Source of the DNA: Colius striatus
Taxonomy: Eukaryota > Chordata > Aves > Coliiformes > Coliidae
Direction: 5' to 3'
NCBI RefSeq assembly: GCF_028858725.1
Contig: NC_084761.1
Coordinates: 37,374,501 to 37,438,500, forward strand
Length of the DNA: 64,000 nt
Below, piece by piece: positions 23,277-37,300 of this stretch (position 1 is the stretch's first letter; every line of letters starts with the position of its first letter). The notes under the pieces are model-generated. The model was not told the origin of the DNA, did no database searches, and saw only the letters and a program-made list of their open reading frames with translations. Made by a program: the position numbers and the translations under genes.

Positions 23277-25076
23277 GGTTTGTCACAGGGAGGAGATGTC
23301 CTGGGGAAATCCAACACAACTGCTGCAAAAACTTAGAAAAAGCACAGGGGTTGCTGGTAAGTATGCCATGAACCATACTTAAAGATCCATGTTTGAGGTA
23401 TGCCGAGTTATTTCTATGTTTTCATGGTGTCCTGAAAAAATAGAAGAAATAATAGGCTCATTCATCAGAATTTAGGGTAACTCTGCATTTGATAAAACAC
23501 CAAGGATGTGCAAGGGAGAGTTTGCTACCACTAACTAGATGGCACTAGATGGCACCCTTTGCACATTTCTTATAATACATGGATGTATAATTACTCATCT
23601 CAAAACAACAGTGAGTCAGGAAGAAGTGGGGGAAAGATGTTCCCACTTGTCTTAACTCCTTGCACACAACTGCAGTCACTGTTAAAAACTGACACATCAG
23701 TCACAAAAAAGGAAAAGCTTCCAGTTTTAAACTCTGGCACACTGGAGAGATTTAACAGTTCCTCAGGACAGTCTGTCTCATTTCTGCAGATTTTTATACT
23801 GAGAAAGTAAATCAACAGCTTCAACAGACACAAAAACACCGCTCACTACAATCAGGAGCAAGCAGACCTCTTTCACAATAGGAAAGACTGAAGCAATTTC
23901 CCTCTGTAGACACACTGCTGGCACTCTCCTTACCTGGCTGCCTAAAAGCTTTTTAAAAGGGCACTTTCTCCTACTGCTTACCTCTGATACCAAAATTTGG
24001 ACTGATCCAACAAAAGAATACCCATACCTACAGCAACTAAAGCCAAGGATGATACGCCGGGCCAGGCCACAGAAGAGGAGAGCTCAGTTCTGTGCCATGC
24101 AGCCTCAGGGTAGTTATCACCTACCAGCCTGAACCCTGAATAATAGTTATCTGGACTCTCCAGGCCTAGGCAGTGTTATATCTGTGCATGTGGCTCTGCA
24201 GGGTGTATTTGTGGTCACTCCGACAGGTCCTCTATCTCTGCTGTGACCTCAACAGGCTGCTGTCACATAAACCTTATTAGCTGCACTTACCAACTCACTG
24301 GTCTTAACAAAACTTGGACAAAAGAACACTTCTTACTGTATGCTTCATTAGGGATGTTCAGATCATTAAAGAAGCAATATTCTTCCACAAATAAATACAA
24401 TAGGTGATGGAAATATTTTCATTTCAGATTTCTTCAGTGCACTCATTCTGTTTCTGGAGGGTCTGCTCTGCCACAAAGAAGATCAGTGGCCTTCACATTA
24501 AGTGGTAACACAGTCAGGTGTGTATCCAGAAATAATTACAACAGAGGATAACAAAGATCATGTGATAGGTTTACTTTAATTGTTGTAATGCACATAGACA
24601 TAGAAAGGGATACAGCAAGATCAGAAGACACAATATAACTTCAAAATACGCTATATATTTCTATGACATTGTCCTTGGTTGTGACTAATTTATCCCCGTG
24701 TCACACCCTCAGCCATCAGGGACACACTGCCCTGGACACTGTTCGGCCATTCACCAGTGTGTGACCCTGGGAAACTTCCTGTGTTGCTATCACTGGTCTT
24801 GTGACACGGAGGGGAAAGTCAGCAACTGCCTCCTTGTCTCTGATATGCGACACTTCCCCTCCAGCTTGCAATTCACAAAATGTATTTTGGTGAACCACTC
24901 AATATCTTCTGGCATCAGGAGATAGATCTCTGCAGCAATACAGTGCCTGTAGCTCACAGGAAAACTGCTCATCCAAGCCATTGATAGAGGCTAGGAGTAC
25001 AGAGGTGCTTTAAGTCCTCAGATAATCTGAGTAAACTCAGATTTTAAAACATGGTGTTTTAATGAACCCAAGTAAT
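23277..25076. other. Intergenic DNA downstream of GPAT3-like
   Basis: No gene or repeat recognised. Short frames of 60-83 codons on both strands lack protein character. The right part probably contains the 3' end of the GPAT3-like transcript. Confidence 0.4.
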
Positions 25077-25082
25077 TTTATT
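25077..25082 (-). other. Candidate polyadenylation signal of GPAT3-like (AATAAA)
   Basis: On the minus strand AATAAA lies about 260 bp after the stop codon of the GPAT3-like gene (25341). It is the first good hexamer in that orientation that I see, giving a 3' UTR of roughly 280 bp. Transcript ends are needed to confirm it. Confidence 0.4.
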
Positions 25083-25340
25083 GCAGGTTCTTCTCAGTCA
25101 GCATCAGAAAGAATTTCAGTAGTATACTGTAAATCTTCCTATTCCTAAAAAGATATCCTTATTTAACACAAAATACTATCTCTTTATGTAAGGTTTCCCT
25201 GCTGCATCATACGTAAAATATCTTGCAGGAAATAAAATATCTCATAGGAACAGAGGAAAATATGTTTTTTAGTATAAAAAAAAAATCCCATTTTCTGGTG
25301 GAGATCAATCAGGGGAAAAATTAGATAAAATAAATACCAT

Positions 25341-28300
25341 TTAACAAACATTTCTGTTTCCCACAGCTCCATTTTCAGTTACTATCTGGCAGTATTTTTT
25401 CTGTTGCTCTTCCTTGAAAGATTCTTTAACCTTTTTCCTTTTGAGTCCCCCATCCCTGAAAGATACAGTACACAAACAGCCTTAAGCTCACTTCAGGATC
25501 AAGACAAAAGCAACTTTACAATAATTAGACTGCATTGTCAAAGCAGTTTACACCCTAAATGTTGGCATTTGTAATACAGTGCTAAATGATCTGTACTGCC
25601 AAGATTGACCACATAACACAAAAAAGGCCTTTCCTTTAATCCAGTATTTAACAGGTAAATAATTTATTTTCACCAAATGGTACCTGCTGGCCAGATCCAC
25701 TGGTCACCTTCATTTCTCTTTTTATATTACATTAGTCTATTTGCTCTAGTGGGACTGTATTTTCAGGCTCAGTCAGTAAGGGTGATGGACTACAGCCCCG
25801 ACAAAGCAAGTGTAAAAGTTTTAAAATATTCCAGGGTAACATTTCCAAATACAGAACATCTAAGTATGCTTTATACCCAACCTCAAAGGTGTTGCTTCTT
25901 ACCAAGGAAGCACAGACATTCCTCCTCGAGCAGCAATGACAGCCTTGACTCTGTTGGCAAAGTGAACAGCATCTTCTTCTTCCTGGGGGGGCAAAAAAAA
26001 AAAAAAACAAACATGACTCATTTGCCTTGCAACTTAATACACTTTTTCCATATTGTTTGTTAGACAGTGGGCACTTGGGTTTATGCCAGGCCCACAAATG
26101 CAACCTGCAGGGCAGCAATATGGCCTAGTTTGCCACTGTTCGGTACCGAAAAGAACTTAAGTAGGAGGTTCTGTGATTTCTGAGGCAATCTGAAACACAC
26201 AGCATGAGGTCACAGGGCTGGCCAGAGGAGGGGCTGCATCTGCTCCCAGTACTTCAGTATCAGTCTGAAGCTGGGAACACAGTGACAGGATCGCCTTGGG
26301 AGCAGATGGGGTGCCTTGAACACAGTTGGGGCCTGGAGAATTCAGGATCAGTGAATTATTATGAGTTCACAGAAGTCTGCCTGAACTGCTGAGCACTGGA
26401 GATAGATGCATCGCAGTAGCTTCCCTGCCAAGGCTAGGGCTGAGCAATGAGCAGGGCGGGCAGCACCAAACTAGGGCGGTCCTGCAGCAAAGGCTTCACC
26501 ACTTTGTCAGCATCAGGTTGGTATCCAGGGGCAGTGGGCTGAGAGGTCAAAGCTGCCAGGCAAAGGATTAGCTGGATATTCTGCAGGGCTGAGAAAGGAA
26601 GAGGTGAGAGGAAGCTGTGCATTTGTAGGTAGAAGTGGGAGCACACAGAAGGCAGAAGAACCCCGGTATGGGGAATGAAGAAAAGGCCTGAATCTATATA
26701 TCACTTCTGGAGTAGAAAAGAGAGGTCTGTGCCAGGCTGAGGTGCAGGACTCCAGCAGCATAAAACCACATTTTAACATCTCTTTCAGTCTCTAGGAGCA
26801 AAGGAAAGTGAAGCACCTGCACTCAAGAAGCTGTTTGGGAGCAATAGGGAGCATGGTGCAGAAATATCAGAAATGTCTCTGCAAGGGCAGTTTTAACTTG
26901 AAGATAGCTAACCCGCATAAGTCTGTGCTCACTTAATTTTAAGACTACGGTGTTGCTTTCTGGTCTTTGTCCATTAAGTTGTTACAAAACATTTGCCAAC
27001 ATTAACGCCAGCACACCATGTGTAGTAATGCAGACTTGCTCCCAGACAATACTTTACCAGCATTTTCAAAACGTACAAAAGCATCAGTACCTCTTTGACC
27101 ATTGGTGGCAGGTACCACACATTGCACACAACAGCCCAGCTGGTCAGCAAATTAAAAATATAAGTCATCATGGAATACTTTGTGCTGTCCCAGAATGCAT
27201 CTCCAAAGCGGGGGTCATACTAGAAGACAAGAAGAACAAGCAGAAGGACACGATCTGCTCCCTTAATATCACATAAGCTGCTCCTTTTCTTTGTGCCATA
27301 AAGTCACAGTTCAACTTTTTAAATCAAAATCAAATCTAATCACACCTCCTGAAAGCAGCAGTAAATTCAGAGCAAAGGTCCACATTTCAACATTTCTTAC
27401 AAGTTTGTAAGTTAACCTTTACAAGCAATACAGGATGCCACACTGTGACAAACCCATTGATACCCCTCTCAACTATTATGGGATAGAGCTACTCAAACTG
27501 TAAAGACTTGTCATCTACAGATACGCTGACTAAAAAGGCTTCCTTGAAAGTGCTCACACCAATTTTAACAATTTCTATAAGATTAGGCAATATTATCATT
27601 CCAGAAGTAACTAGAAATAACATATCTAGAGCTAGAGTGACTTGGTTAAAGCTACTCAGAAAGCCCTAGAAGTGCCAAGAGAAGTTCCTTTATCCTCAGA
27701 GCACACAAGAGCCAGGAGCTCTAGGACAGAAAGAGCAGGCAGAACCGAACATGCTGCATAGCAATTGCCAACTGTTCTTTTTAGGCTGCTCCTGCCCAGT
27801 TGTAAAGACACTCCATGAAATACTTCCCAGACCAGTCTGAACTGCAAGACACTGCGTCCCATATGGAAATGGAATGCAAACTGAAAATATTCCATTTTCT
27901 CAGGGCCTATGTGGTACCCTATTCACACAGAACAAACCCCTACCCTTCTTTGACATAAGAAGCTTTTGCAAATAATCCTTCCATGTTTGGAAATCTGCAA
28001 ATGTATTACCTTGATTGCTACCGGATGGATGGTTCCTCCTACCTCAAAGCTTCCCTTCTTAAACATCATTACTGATGTGTTGTTTATGCAGGTACCTGGC
28101 CAGAATCAAAACAGATGTAGAGTTTAATCCACTCTAAGAAGAGCATCATCAAATGAATCCTGAATTGTCTTAAAGAGACTTAAGTTGCTAAAGAAGAAAG
28201 TAAGCTGTAGTTCTGAAACAATCCCAGAGCCTGTTCTCTCTTCCATTATGATATACACTAAAGCAAACAGTGTGACAAGACTGTCACAAAACTGTTATAA

Positions 28301-31300
28301 AATATTAGAATCTGACTTTTATCTCGCAAGAGCTAATTAATTCTACAGACTGAAAACAAACACCTGTCTTGTGAAGACTGGGTATAAGAAGCTGCACTCA
28401 GTGGCAAGAAGTGAGAAGAACAATAAAATTAACACAGTTGTTTCCTACCTTCTGGGAAAATTAAAATAGGTAATTTGGCCTTATCTGCAATGTGTTCTCG
28501 AATTCTGTGGAGAGAAAATAAATTTTCAGTATATATTTCATTTCCATAGAAAATTTGTATTTCGCCAAAACCCTAAACATCTCTTACACAGGAGAAGAAA
28601 AGCCCTTGTCCCATTGCCCTTTGCCAGTCAATAGCCTCAGCCATGATGTGTGCTAGTTTCAGGCCTTTATCTCGGAGGTTCTCTCTTGGAAATTGCAAAG
28701 ATAGGTTTTCTGCAAAACTGTGCAGAGTTTTCTTTCTCCATGTTAACTCAATTAACAGAAAACGGTTGTACTTGAAGCCTTCCCCTCCCATTTATCTTTG
28801 ACATGTTCCAGCTATGAGCACACTCAAACTTTTTTTTTTTTTGGACTTAAGTATATTCCATATTTCAAGCTTTCGTGTCTTCTAGGTTCATAACATCAGT
28901 TTTGTATATATCTAAGGATTGTCTATATCTAGGTAAAAGATAGCCCACTATTTCTACATTCACTGCACCACCTGAAAACAAATGCATTATTATTAAACAG
29001 ATTACTGACACACAAAATCTGTTTTCTGTAGACTCAAGAGCATGCAGTTCCACTCCAGTCTGCATTAAAAAACAAAAATAAAACATCAGATAACAAAAAA
29101 AAACCCAGGAGAGAGTGACACAGCATGGGGATACCTTCTCCATTTTTCTAAGGACAAAGTGTCAGAGACACTTAGTGCTAGCTGTGTTCCTGTTCTTAAA
29201 GCCCAACATGCTGACTCTGTCAGGAATCAGTACTGCAGGCCAGGAAAGCAGGATAGAATTAAGCAAACATATTATGACATTTCTCCAGGGTGCTCTTCTA
29301 GTTTCTAACAGCTAGGTGGCATCTTGGTCTTCTGTTTGTTTGGGGTTTGGGATTTTTTTTTGCTACCATTAGCCTTCCTTTAAGCTATACTCAAAGGAGA
29401 TAGAACCATCCTTGATGCTCGGAGTTGATGAAAAATGTACCAAGGGAAGTCATGATCTGAGAAGCAGGTGTGCTGACCAAACTCTGATTTCTGTCCTGAT
29501 GTACTGAATCATCAGCCTCAAAACTGCGTGAACAGGTTCCTGCCTGTGATGTGGAAATTCCCAGACGTTACAGGACAAACTATAAGTAGATAGTATAGTA
29601 CAGTTCAGTAGATAGTATAGTTCAGTATACGATTGCTACATCCTGCACCTGCACTGATGGAGCAGTTCCAAACCTTACACTGATGACAATGTACAGCAAT
29701 GCATAGCTGCCCACCAAAGAGAGGTGCAGGGTAAGAACCGCCTCAACTCATACTTGAGCCTCACAATTACTAGACCTGAGAGGAGAATTAAGCAAACACC
29801 TCACTACCTTACTTTTTCCTCACCAGATGACGGTCTTTCATTTCTGAGCGTTCAAACAAAACATGCTGAGAGGTTTGCATGCAAGATTTTTGAATAAGTC
29901 CCAGAAGCCCTCCATGTACCTGGCCAACCTGTAAACCCAAAAGACATTAGTTACTATACAAACACACATAGCACACTTAATTGATATAATTCTGAACACA
30001 GGTTTCTAAGCCCATTCATATGTGATACTAATCCTCTTGGTCAAAAGTGTGCACACTCCTGCTAGTGTCTATTATTTTACAATCCTGAAAGTTTGAATAC
30101 TATCAAATCCCATTCTTTCTCTAAGTTTGTCCTCTTACTCAACAATACATCAGTGGGCATCTCAACATTGCTGATATTTACTAATGTTCTTGTGCATACC
30201 AAAGAATAGCATCCATCAGTGGCCAGGATTAGAACATCTAAGGGAGACGTGTGGTTGGCTACACAGATGCCTCCTTTCTGTGGTCTGTTTTCCCTGCAGA
30301 GACAACCGCAGAAGTAATTACTTAATGTATACGCTCCACATTACCGGCTCCATCAGGTGATCCATCCAGTGAGCATACATCCACCACTGAGGCTGTCAGT
30401 GACAAAAGTATTTCAGGCATACAGCTCATTTGCAGACTCATAGAAAGCGAAGAACACAAAACATTTTAAAACACTAATATTACTCTGATAGATGTTAAAA
30501 ATTCTGGCATCACATTACAGAAGATAATTCATATTTCCTTACACTTTCAAGAGTCCCCTCGTGTCATGCATTTGTGTGGAGCTGCTTGGTAACTGGGGCA
30601 GGGTTTTCAGCTGCATATGTTACCATTCACAGCAGTATATATCGCAGAATCACAGAATGCTGTAGGGCTTGGAAGAGACTTCTAGAGATGATCTAGTCCA
30701 ATACTCCTACTAAAGCAGGTCACACAGGAACACATCCAGGCGGGACTTGAAAACCTCCAGAGAAGGAGACTCCAGGATCTCTGTATAGCCTATTCCAGTG
30801 CTCTCTAACCCTTATAGTAAAGCAGTTTTTCCTTAGGTTTAAAGAAACCTCTGCTTATTTTCTAAAGCACAAGCAAAAATATATTTCATAAGCCTCCATT
30901 ACATAGATCTCTACCACTAAGCAAGTCAGATATTACAAAAACTCACTGAAATACCATCTATAACTTACTTTAGGATTGTAAAGAATTAAGTTACCAAACA
31001 AATCAGGTAATAGAACAGTTCAATATTTAACGGCAACGTTCACACATGTGATAACACATTCATAGCAAACACTGAGAAAAATGTCTAAATGTATATTTTT
31101 TAACCAAGAGCACACTACTACTCCATCTGCCAATACACAGCAGAAAACACAGCAGGACATGCAAACATCTTGACAGAGGCTGGATGATCTAAATAGCTTC
31201 TTGGACCAATTTTCGCCATCATAGTATCCTGTTCTGTAAGAAATCAATGGCAAAATAAGGAGAGCAGGGTGTCACCACTTACCTGTTGTGGAAATAAACA

Positions 31301-34300
31301 GGACCACTCACACAGCGGACACTTAATGTGGCACACATCATCTGAACCTGGTTACTCAGCCAGCATTTAATTCTAAAAACAAATCAAGCTTTATGTATGT
31401 TTCCAGTTCTATGCAGTCACTCATAGTAATGCAGACTTTTGAGATTATTCCCAATAGCTGTTATTACAAAAACCATACTAAAGAAGATTCAACTGCACTA
31501 ATGATGCCATGCAGGCGTAACTTATGGGCTATCAAAGATATTCTTGGTCCATTATTCTACTGTAATCTATTCTAAACCCATCAGATTCAAAGCAGAGATT
31601 ATAATAGTCAAGGGTTTGGTTTATAGATTTTCTCTGAAAGCACCTGCTGTTGACTCATTTATTAATTAAATATAAAATATTTATCAAGTGAATCACATTT
31701 TAGGGTTTTTTGCACTGATGGGATATAACTATCTTACAGTACTGATATGGAATTGTTCAGGACAGGTGATTTACTTTCCCTACTCTGACTTGAGTAGAGC
31801 ATACTCTTTATTTCTCACTCTAAGACATGCTTTCAGCATTATCTATCTGGCTTACATCACGTCCACTTTCAGATGCCATTGTCATTCTCTCTCTCATAGT
31901 GCTCTGAGTTCACGGTAGAGAAAAAAGATCACCCCACAATAGCTCACATTAATGCTCCAGACTCAGATCTACATTCCACCACACTGATTCAAATGCTTAA
32001 AGAAATTTTTAAAAATAAAAACTCTAAAGAGTCCTCAGCAAACACTTACCTGCCATTTGGAAACTGTCCTACTATTGTATTGGCAAAGACCAGAAAAAAG
32101 AAGATGAAAACAGCCAAGCAGACACTACAAATTAAAATAATTAATTACTAAAAAGCAAAACTGGAAGAGCAAGCAATAGATTCTTTTATTTAACCCTTTG
32201 ATCCATTTCACAATGCTTCTGGCCACCATTAATAGCATCTAACTAGCAATAAAAACCACTAAAGCCAACAGGAAAATATGAGCACATTTTCTGTTTATCT
32301 TGTACTGATTATAAAACCTTGTGCTGCCTGGAGCCTATCTACCAAAAAGCACCATGCCTTGATCTGAAGCTATGACACAGTAAAGAAGCCATGGAGTTCA
32401 AGAGGATGTGGCTAGTGTTCTTTAATGCAGGTGAGATTTCTTAGTGCCAAAAGGGACCCTTCGTTTAATTTTTAAAAACCTATCCAGAAATTTCAGCACG
32501 TATTTCCACCCCAAAAGCAAGTTACTATATAATCATGAAAATTATACATCGTTGGTTGCTAATAGCTGAACAAAACCAATATTGAGGCCATTTCTACATC
32601 AATGTTGTCTTCTTAAGCTGCATATCTAAATTTACATGCAGTCATATGTGCTCTGCCATGTGACTGACTGGTATGAAATCCCTCTATGCACTGCAGCTAT
32701 GTTTTGAATATACTGCCCTCCCATCAAAGGAATAAGAAATTTTAAAAGTTCCTGCTGCTGACAAGAACACATGAATGTTTGTAACGGTTTGCTCAATATG
32801 ATGAAAGGCCGAGGTTTTTTGTTTAAAATTTTGAAAGTCTGAAAATGTAACGGTTATCTCTTTTTCCCATCCAGCCCTGTGCTCCCTGAACACTGTCTCT
32901 GCTTCAAATCCCAAGAGCTGAGCAAACAATCTCCCTGTCTGCTATTCAGATAGGTACAGCCTGATCCTTTCAATTGAAATAGTTATTGCTTTATATAACA
33001 AAAAGACTTCCAGATTATTTCTAGAAACTTTTGCTGGATTTTTAAAACAAAGTAATTATTCCTAAAACATATGGAACATGAAAACAGAAACTTGGGGTTT
33101 TGGGGGGAAATATTTGAGTTTCAATGACATCTTGGAACGTAAAGTCGTGCCAGGTTCTCCTTTCTGCATTAGTCAACAGCGTAACACTTCACTTCTTTTG
33201 TAAAAAAAAAAAGAAAAAAAAAAAAGAAAAACCACTCCCAGAAAACTACATGTGGCTCACCGAAAAGGTACCAGGAGACAATATCGAATTAGGATTCCAA
33301 TGACCCACACAAGGCTCAGTTGCCAGCTGACACGGTGAAAGTTGGCGTTGGTTCTGCTGAGGAGATTCCAGGACACTAGCTTCTCAGAGGAGAACCGATG
33401 GGTGACTTCGTCTTCTGCAACTGCCTCACAGCCCTTCTTGAAGAAGTACATAACATCTGCAAGGTTGAAGCATCCTCGGCACTGGCCAACAAGATCCTCT
33501 TCCATGGAGGTTTCCCCTTTCTGGATGATCCCTGCATGAGGAAATGAGTCTTCCTTCCACACAGTGAAATGGATGATATGGATTCCAAAAAGAGTAAAAT
33601 ACATGTGCTTTTTAGAAATAGCTCTCCCCCTGCTCCTATGACCACATTTGAATTGTTATGCCACATTTACATACTAACATTTAACTCCACAAGTTATTCT
33701 AATCCTGTGCTGTACAACAGCACTAAATTTTTGAAGAAAAGAGAAAGGCATTCAGAGCAAGCTGCAAATCAAACCGTGAGCACAACACCTACTTCATTGT
33801 CATTTACTAAAAAACATTTACACACAACCAGAAATGTCAATAGTGTACTGCCAAGATCACTGATCCCTCCTGGTCCCTTGACTCGAATCAGGCAATGCTT
33901 GTACTGTTGGTGTTCTTGCTGCTGATGATTAGTTATCCTTTCTCCCAGTTGCAACACTTTCTTCTGGTATTTCTTCCTCAGAGCCTTCTCTCTTCTCCCA
34001 TCCTTTCCCCTTTAAGAGTCATTTCACTACAAAGAAACTTCTATGTGTCTAGATTTTTCCCCTGAGATATACAGGGTGTAACCCAAAAGCACTGTGCAGG
34101 AAGAATGACAACACATTCATGCTTCATATAGGTAAAACTCTGCCTCATAGGACAGCCACACAGCAAGTCTCAGTGATATTTGCTGAGGTCTCTCAGACCA
34201 TATTCTTATCTGACCGGTTACCATGACTAAATTATATTGATTCATATCAGCTAACAATTGGGGGGTTTGTTTGCCCTTTTTTCTTTTTTTGGGGGGGAAT

Positions 34301-37300
34301 ATATGTATTGGATTATATTAAATATGCATTATTCAAAATATATTTAATGTCTCTGAATTAACATACTATTCCCTGAGCAGAATCACAAAACTTTCCTCCA
34401 GCTATATGCACTTCAGTTAAACCTTCAATGTTCAGGAAATTATCAGATTTGAAATTCATTAGCTGACAAACCAGTCTATATGAGCAATGACTAAAAGTAG
34501 CACTACAAGTAAATGGATTATTATGAGAACTCAATCCAGTTCCCTTCAGTCAAAGAAAACAAAAATAGTTAGGAAAATGGGGGAAAAGGAAAAAAAAATA
34601 AGTATCCCTCTCACATTTTATCCCCATGCCGAGAGAAGAGTGCAAATTGTACCTGTGATATGTGGGCTGGTGTAGCTCTTTTACGTGGGACTATGGCTTT
34701 TTGCATGCTAGGAGTCATGAGAGGAGGGAATCTGCACAGAGCAATGTCAAGGGCATAGAACACTCATCTCTCCTAATCTTGTAAAGAAAGAGCTGATAGA
34801 GTCAGAAAGTACAAAATACTTAATGAAAATGGGGACAGTGTCCCAAATGCTTATCAGCAATGTCTTTCTCTACCCACACTAGTCTCAAGCCTGTTATTCA
34901 GACTACTCACTCACAGATTATCTTGTTTATAACATATAAACCTACAAAAGAGAACTTAAGTAACTTTAGCAGTTACTTTAGCCCCGACTCCTATTTTGGC
35001 CATTACAGTTTTCTTAACATGAGATGCAATTTCTGATTCTGCTTACTCTTTTTCTAGATAAGATATTAAAATAGCTCCCTTTTTACTAGATGAATAGTGC
35101 TGTGTCAACTTCATTCAGAGATCTTACCAGTGGAGATTAAATTTTCAAGTGCCAGCGCCTTCTGCTTTTTTACTCCCTCTTCAATCTGCAGGTTGGCCCA
35201 CTGTTCCCAAAACAAGAAAAGTAGATGTTGATGGTTTTCATTTTGTCATTTCCAGGCATTTTGTAAACACCTTAGGTGAACTGTCTCAGCCTCTTTTCTA
35301 AGTCTTAGATTTTCATTTTTCGGCTTCAGCCTTAAGGTTGTTCTTCATGCCTCCTGTTTCATTTGCCACTTTTATTAACTTTTCCACTGTATGGAAATAC
35401 AGTTTGGCACAAACTTCTTTTCAGGGCATGGGCAGTTGTTTATTTTCCCCCAGAGCTTTTTGCTACTTTGATTTTGTTTGTTTCTAAAACCAAAACCAAA
35501 CCAAACCACCATAAACCAACCAAACAAAACCCAGAAAAAAAATACAGATTACTGTACTACATAAGACTCTATGAGGTCCATGGGTCCTCAGTTTAACTTC
35601 AGGAAACAGAATGATGCAAAATACTATCACTAACAGTACAGACATGATGGAAAAAAATAGATTTATAAGTATCTAAAGGGAGGCAGGAGGTTGGGGCATC
35701 CCTTTTTTCTATTGTATCTAGCAACAGGACAAGGGGTAATGGAATGAAGCTGGAACACAAGAAGTTCCATTTAAACATAAGGAAGAACTATTTTACTGTG
35801 AGGGTGAGGTAGCCCTGGCACAGGCTGCCCTGGGAAATTGTGGAGTCTCCTTCTCTGGAAGACTTCAAAACCGACCTGGACACGTTCCTGTGTGACCTGA
35901 TCTAGGTGGACCTGCTTCTGCAGGGGGGTTGGACTAAACAATCTCTAAAGGTCCCTCCCAACCCCATTCTATGATTACTGCAGTTTTAGGGCATTCATGC
36001 AGACTTTCTTAAAAGTCAGAGGAAGGGCCATTTCATACCCATAGTATTTCAGAAGTAGTAATTTTGGTAATGAGCTTTCATCCTTCTCTATCTTACTTTT
36101 CTGAGCTAAACCAAACTCCAATGCAGAGCAGCATAAAACTCCTCCGCGAGCAAAATCAAATATACCAATATGCCCAATTTTTGAAGTTTTCATGTTTTCC
36201 AATTTTTTTCATCATACATCCATAGACATATGAATAGTAGCTCTGGATCTTCCCATATTTACATGAAGACATCTGCCTTTACAAAGGACACGGGCTGCCT
36301 GCATGTAGGCTCTGATCGTTAGTAAGGAATCAACAACCCGCTCAGCTTATGTCCTCCCCTGCTTTCAAGGCTTCCCAGCTACAACAGATCAGGATATATC
36401 ATCCTGATTTGGGAACTGTGGCTAAACAGTTTATTTCTCCCTTACTGACATGCACAGGCACTTAAGTCATCCCAAAGCTTCATCTCACATAGCCTTCACC
36501 ACATTACAACACGTTGCATGAGCCAACGTTGACTAGCTTCTTGCCGTTCTTAAGCTTTGCATAATATCAGCTCTATAACAGCTCCTTCTGTAGCTGTTGA
36601 AGTCAATAACATCAAAAAAGAGAGACTTTGGATATTTCAAACACCCTTAGTTGACTTTTTTACCAATCATCTTAAAAGAAAAGAGAAAAAAAAAAAAGAG
36701 AAAGCAGAATGGGCAATGAGGTGATATTTTAAACAACATGCAAGCTGTCTGTTATTTAAAAAAAAACCCAAACCACACAGATCTTCACCTTGTCTGTGCT
36801 TGGCAGCTATTCCTTAGGAAAGGTGAACCAGTATATCATCTGTCTCAGTCTTTTGCAATACATGGAGAGTCATTCAGCAGTGAGGAGCCAGGGGATGTCA
36901 TAAAAAGAGCAGCCCACACATTGAGAAATGAAAGAACGTACATCATGGGAACAAGAATGTTGCAAAAGACAATGAAACGGATATGTGACCTCTTCATAAT
37001 ATACTGCTGGTCCTCACGCCCTCCTCAATATCCTTTAGGATTGTTGTACGGCATGAGGGAGGAAAAAAAATAAAAATCATCTAGCTCAGCAAATAAAGTT
37101 ATTTGCCTTATGCTGGTTTCCTGTTTAACACCCTTGTCTTGCCCATATTCCTCTTATGTGAACAAGCACCTGCCAGGTGGCATGCAGTGCCAGAAATGAG
37201 CCTACATACACTGTCTTGAAGTATCTGGAATACCTCAAGGCTTTTGAATCTCAGGTAGAAAAAGGATGATAATCACTGAACAAGCTGACTCACAAAAATA

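Noticed and set aside
14357-33531. GPAT3 exon 1 at 14.4 kb as first exon of the 25-33 kb gene
   Set aside because: On the minus strand 14.4 kb is downstream of those exons. The 25-33 kb gene has its own first exon at 42.7 kb that joins in frame, and the 14.4 kb exon has its own exon 2 at 5.6 kb. So there are two genes, not a misassembled one.
36738-37073. 111-codon plus-strand frame in GPAT3-like intron 1
   Set aside because: No recognised similarity, unusual composition, and it lies antisense in an intron without splice support.
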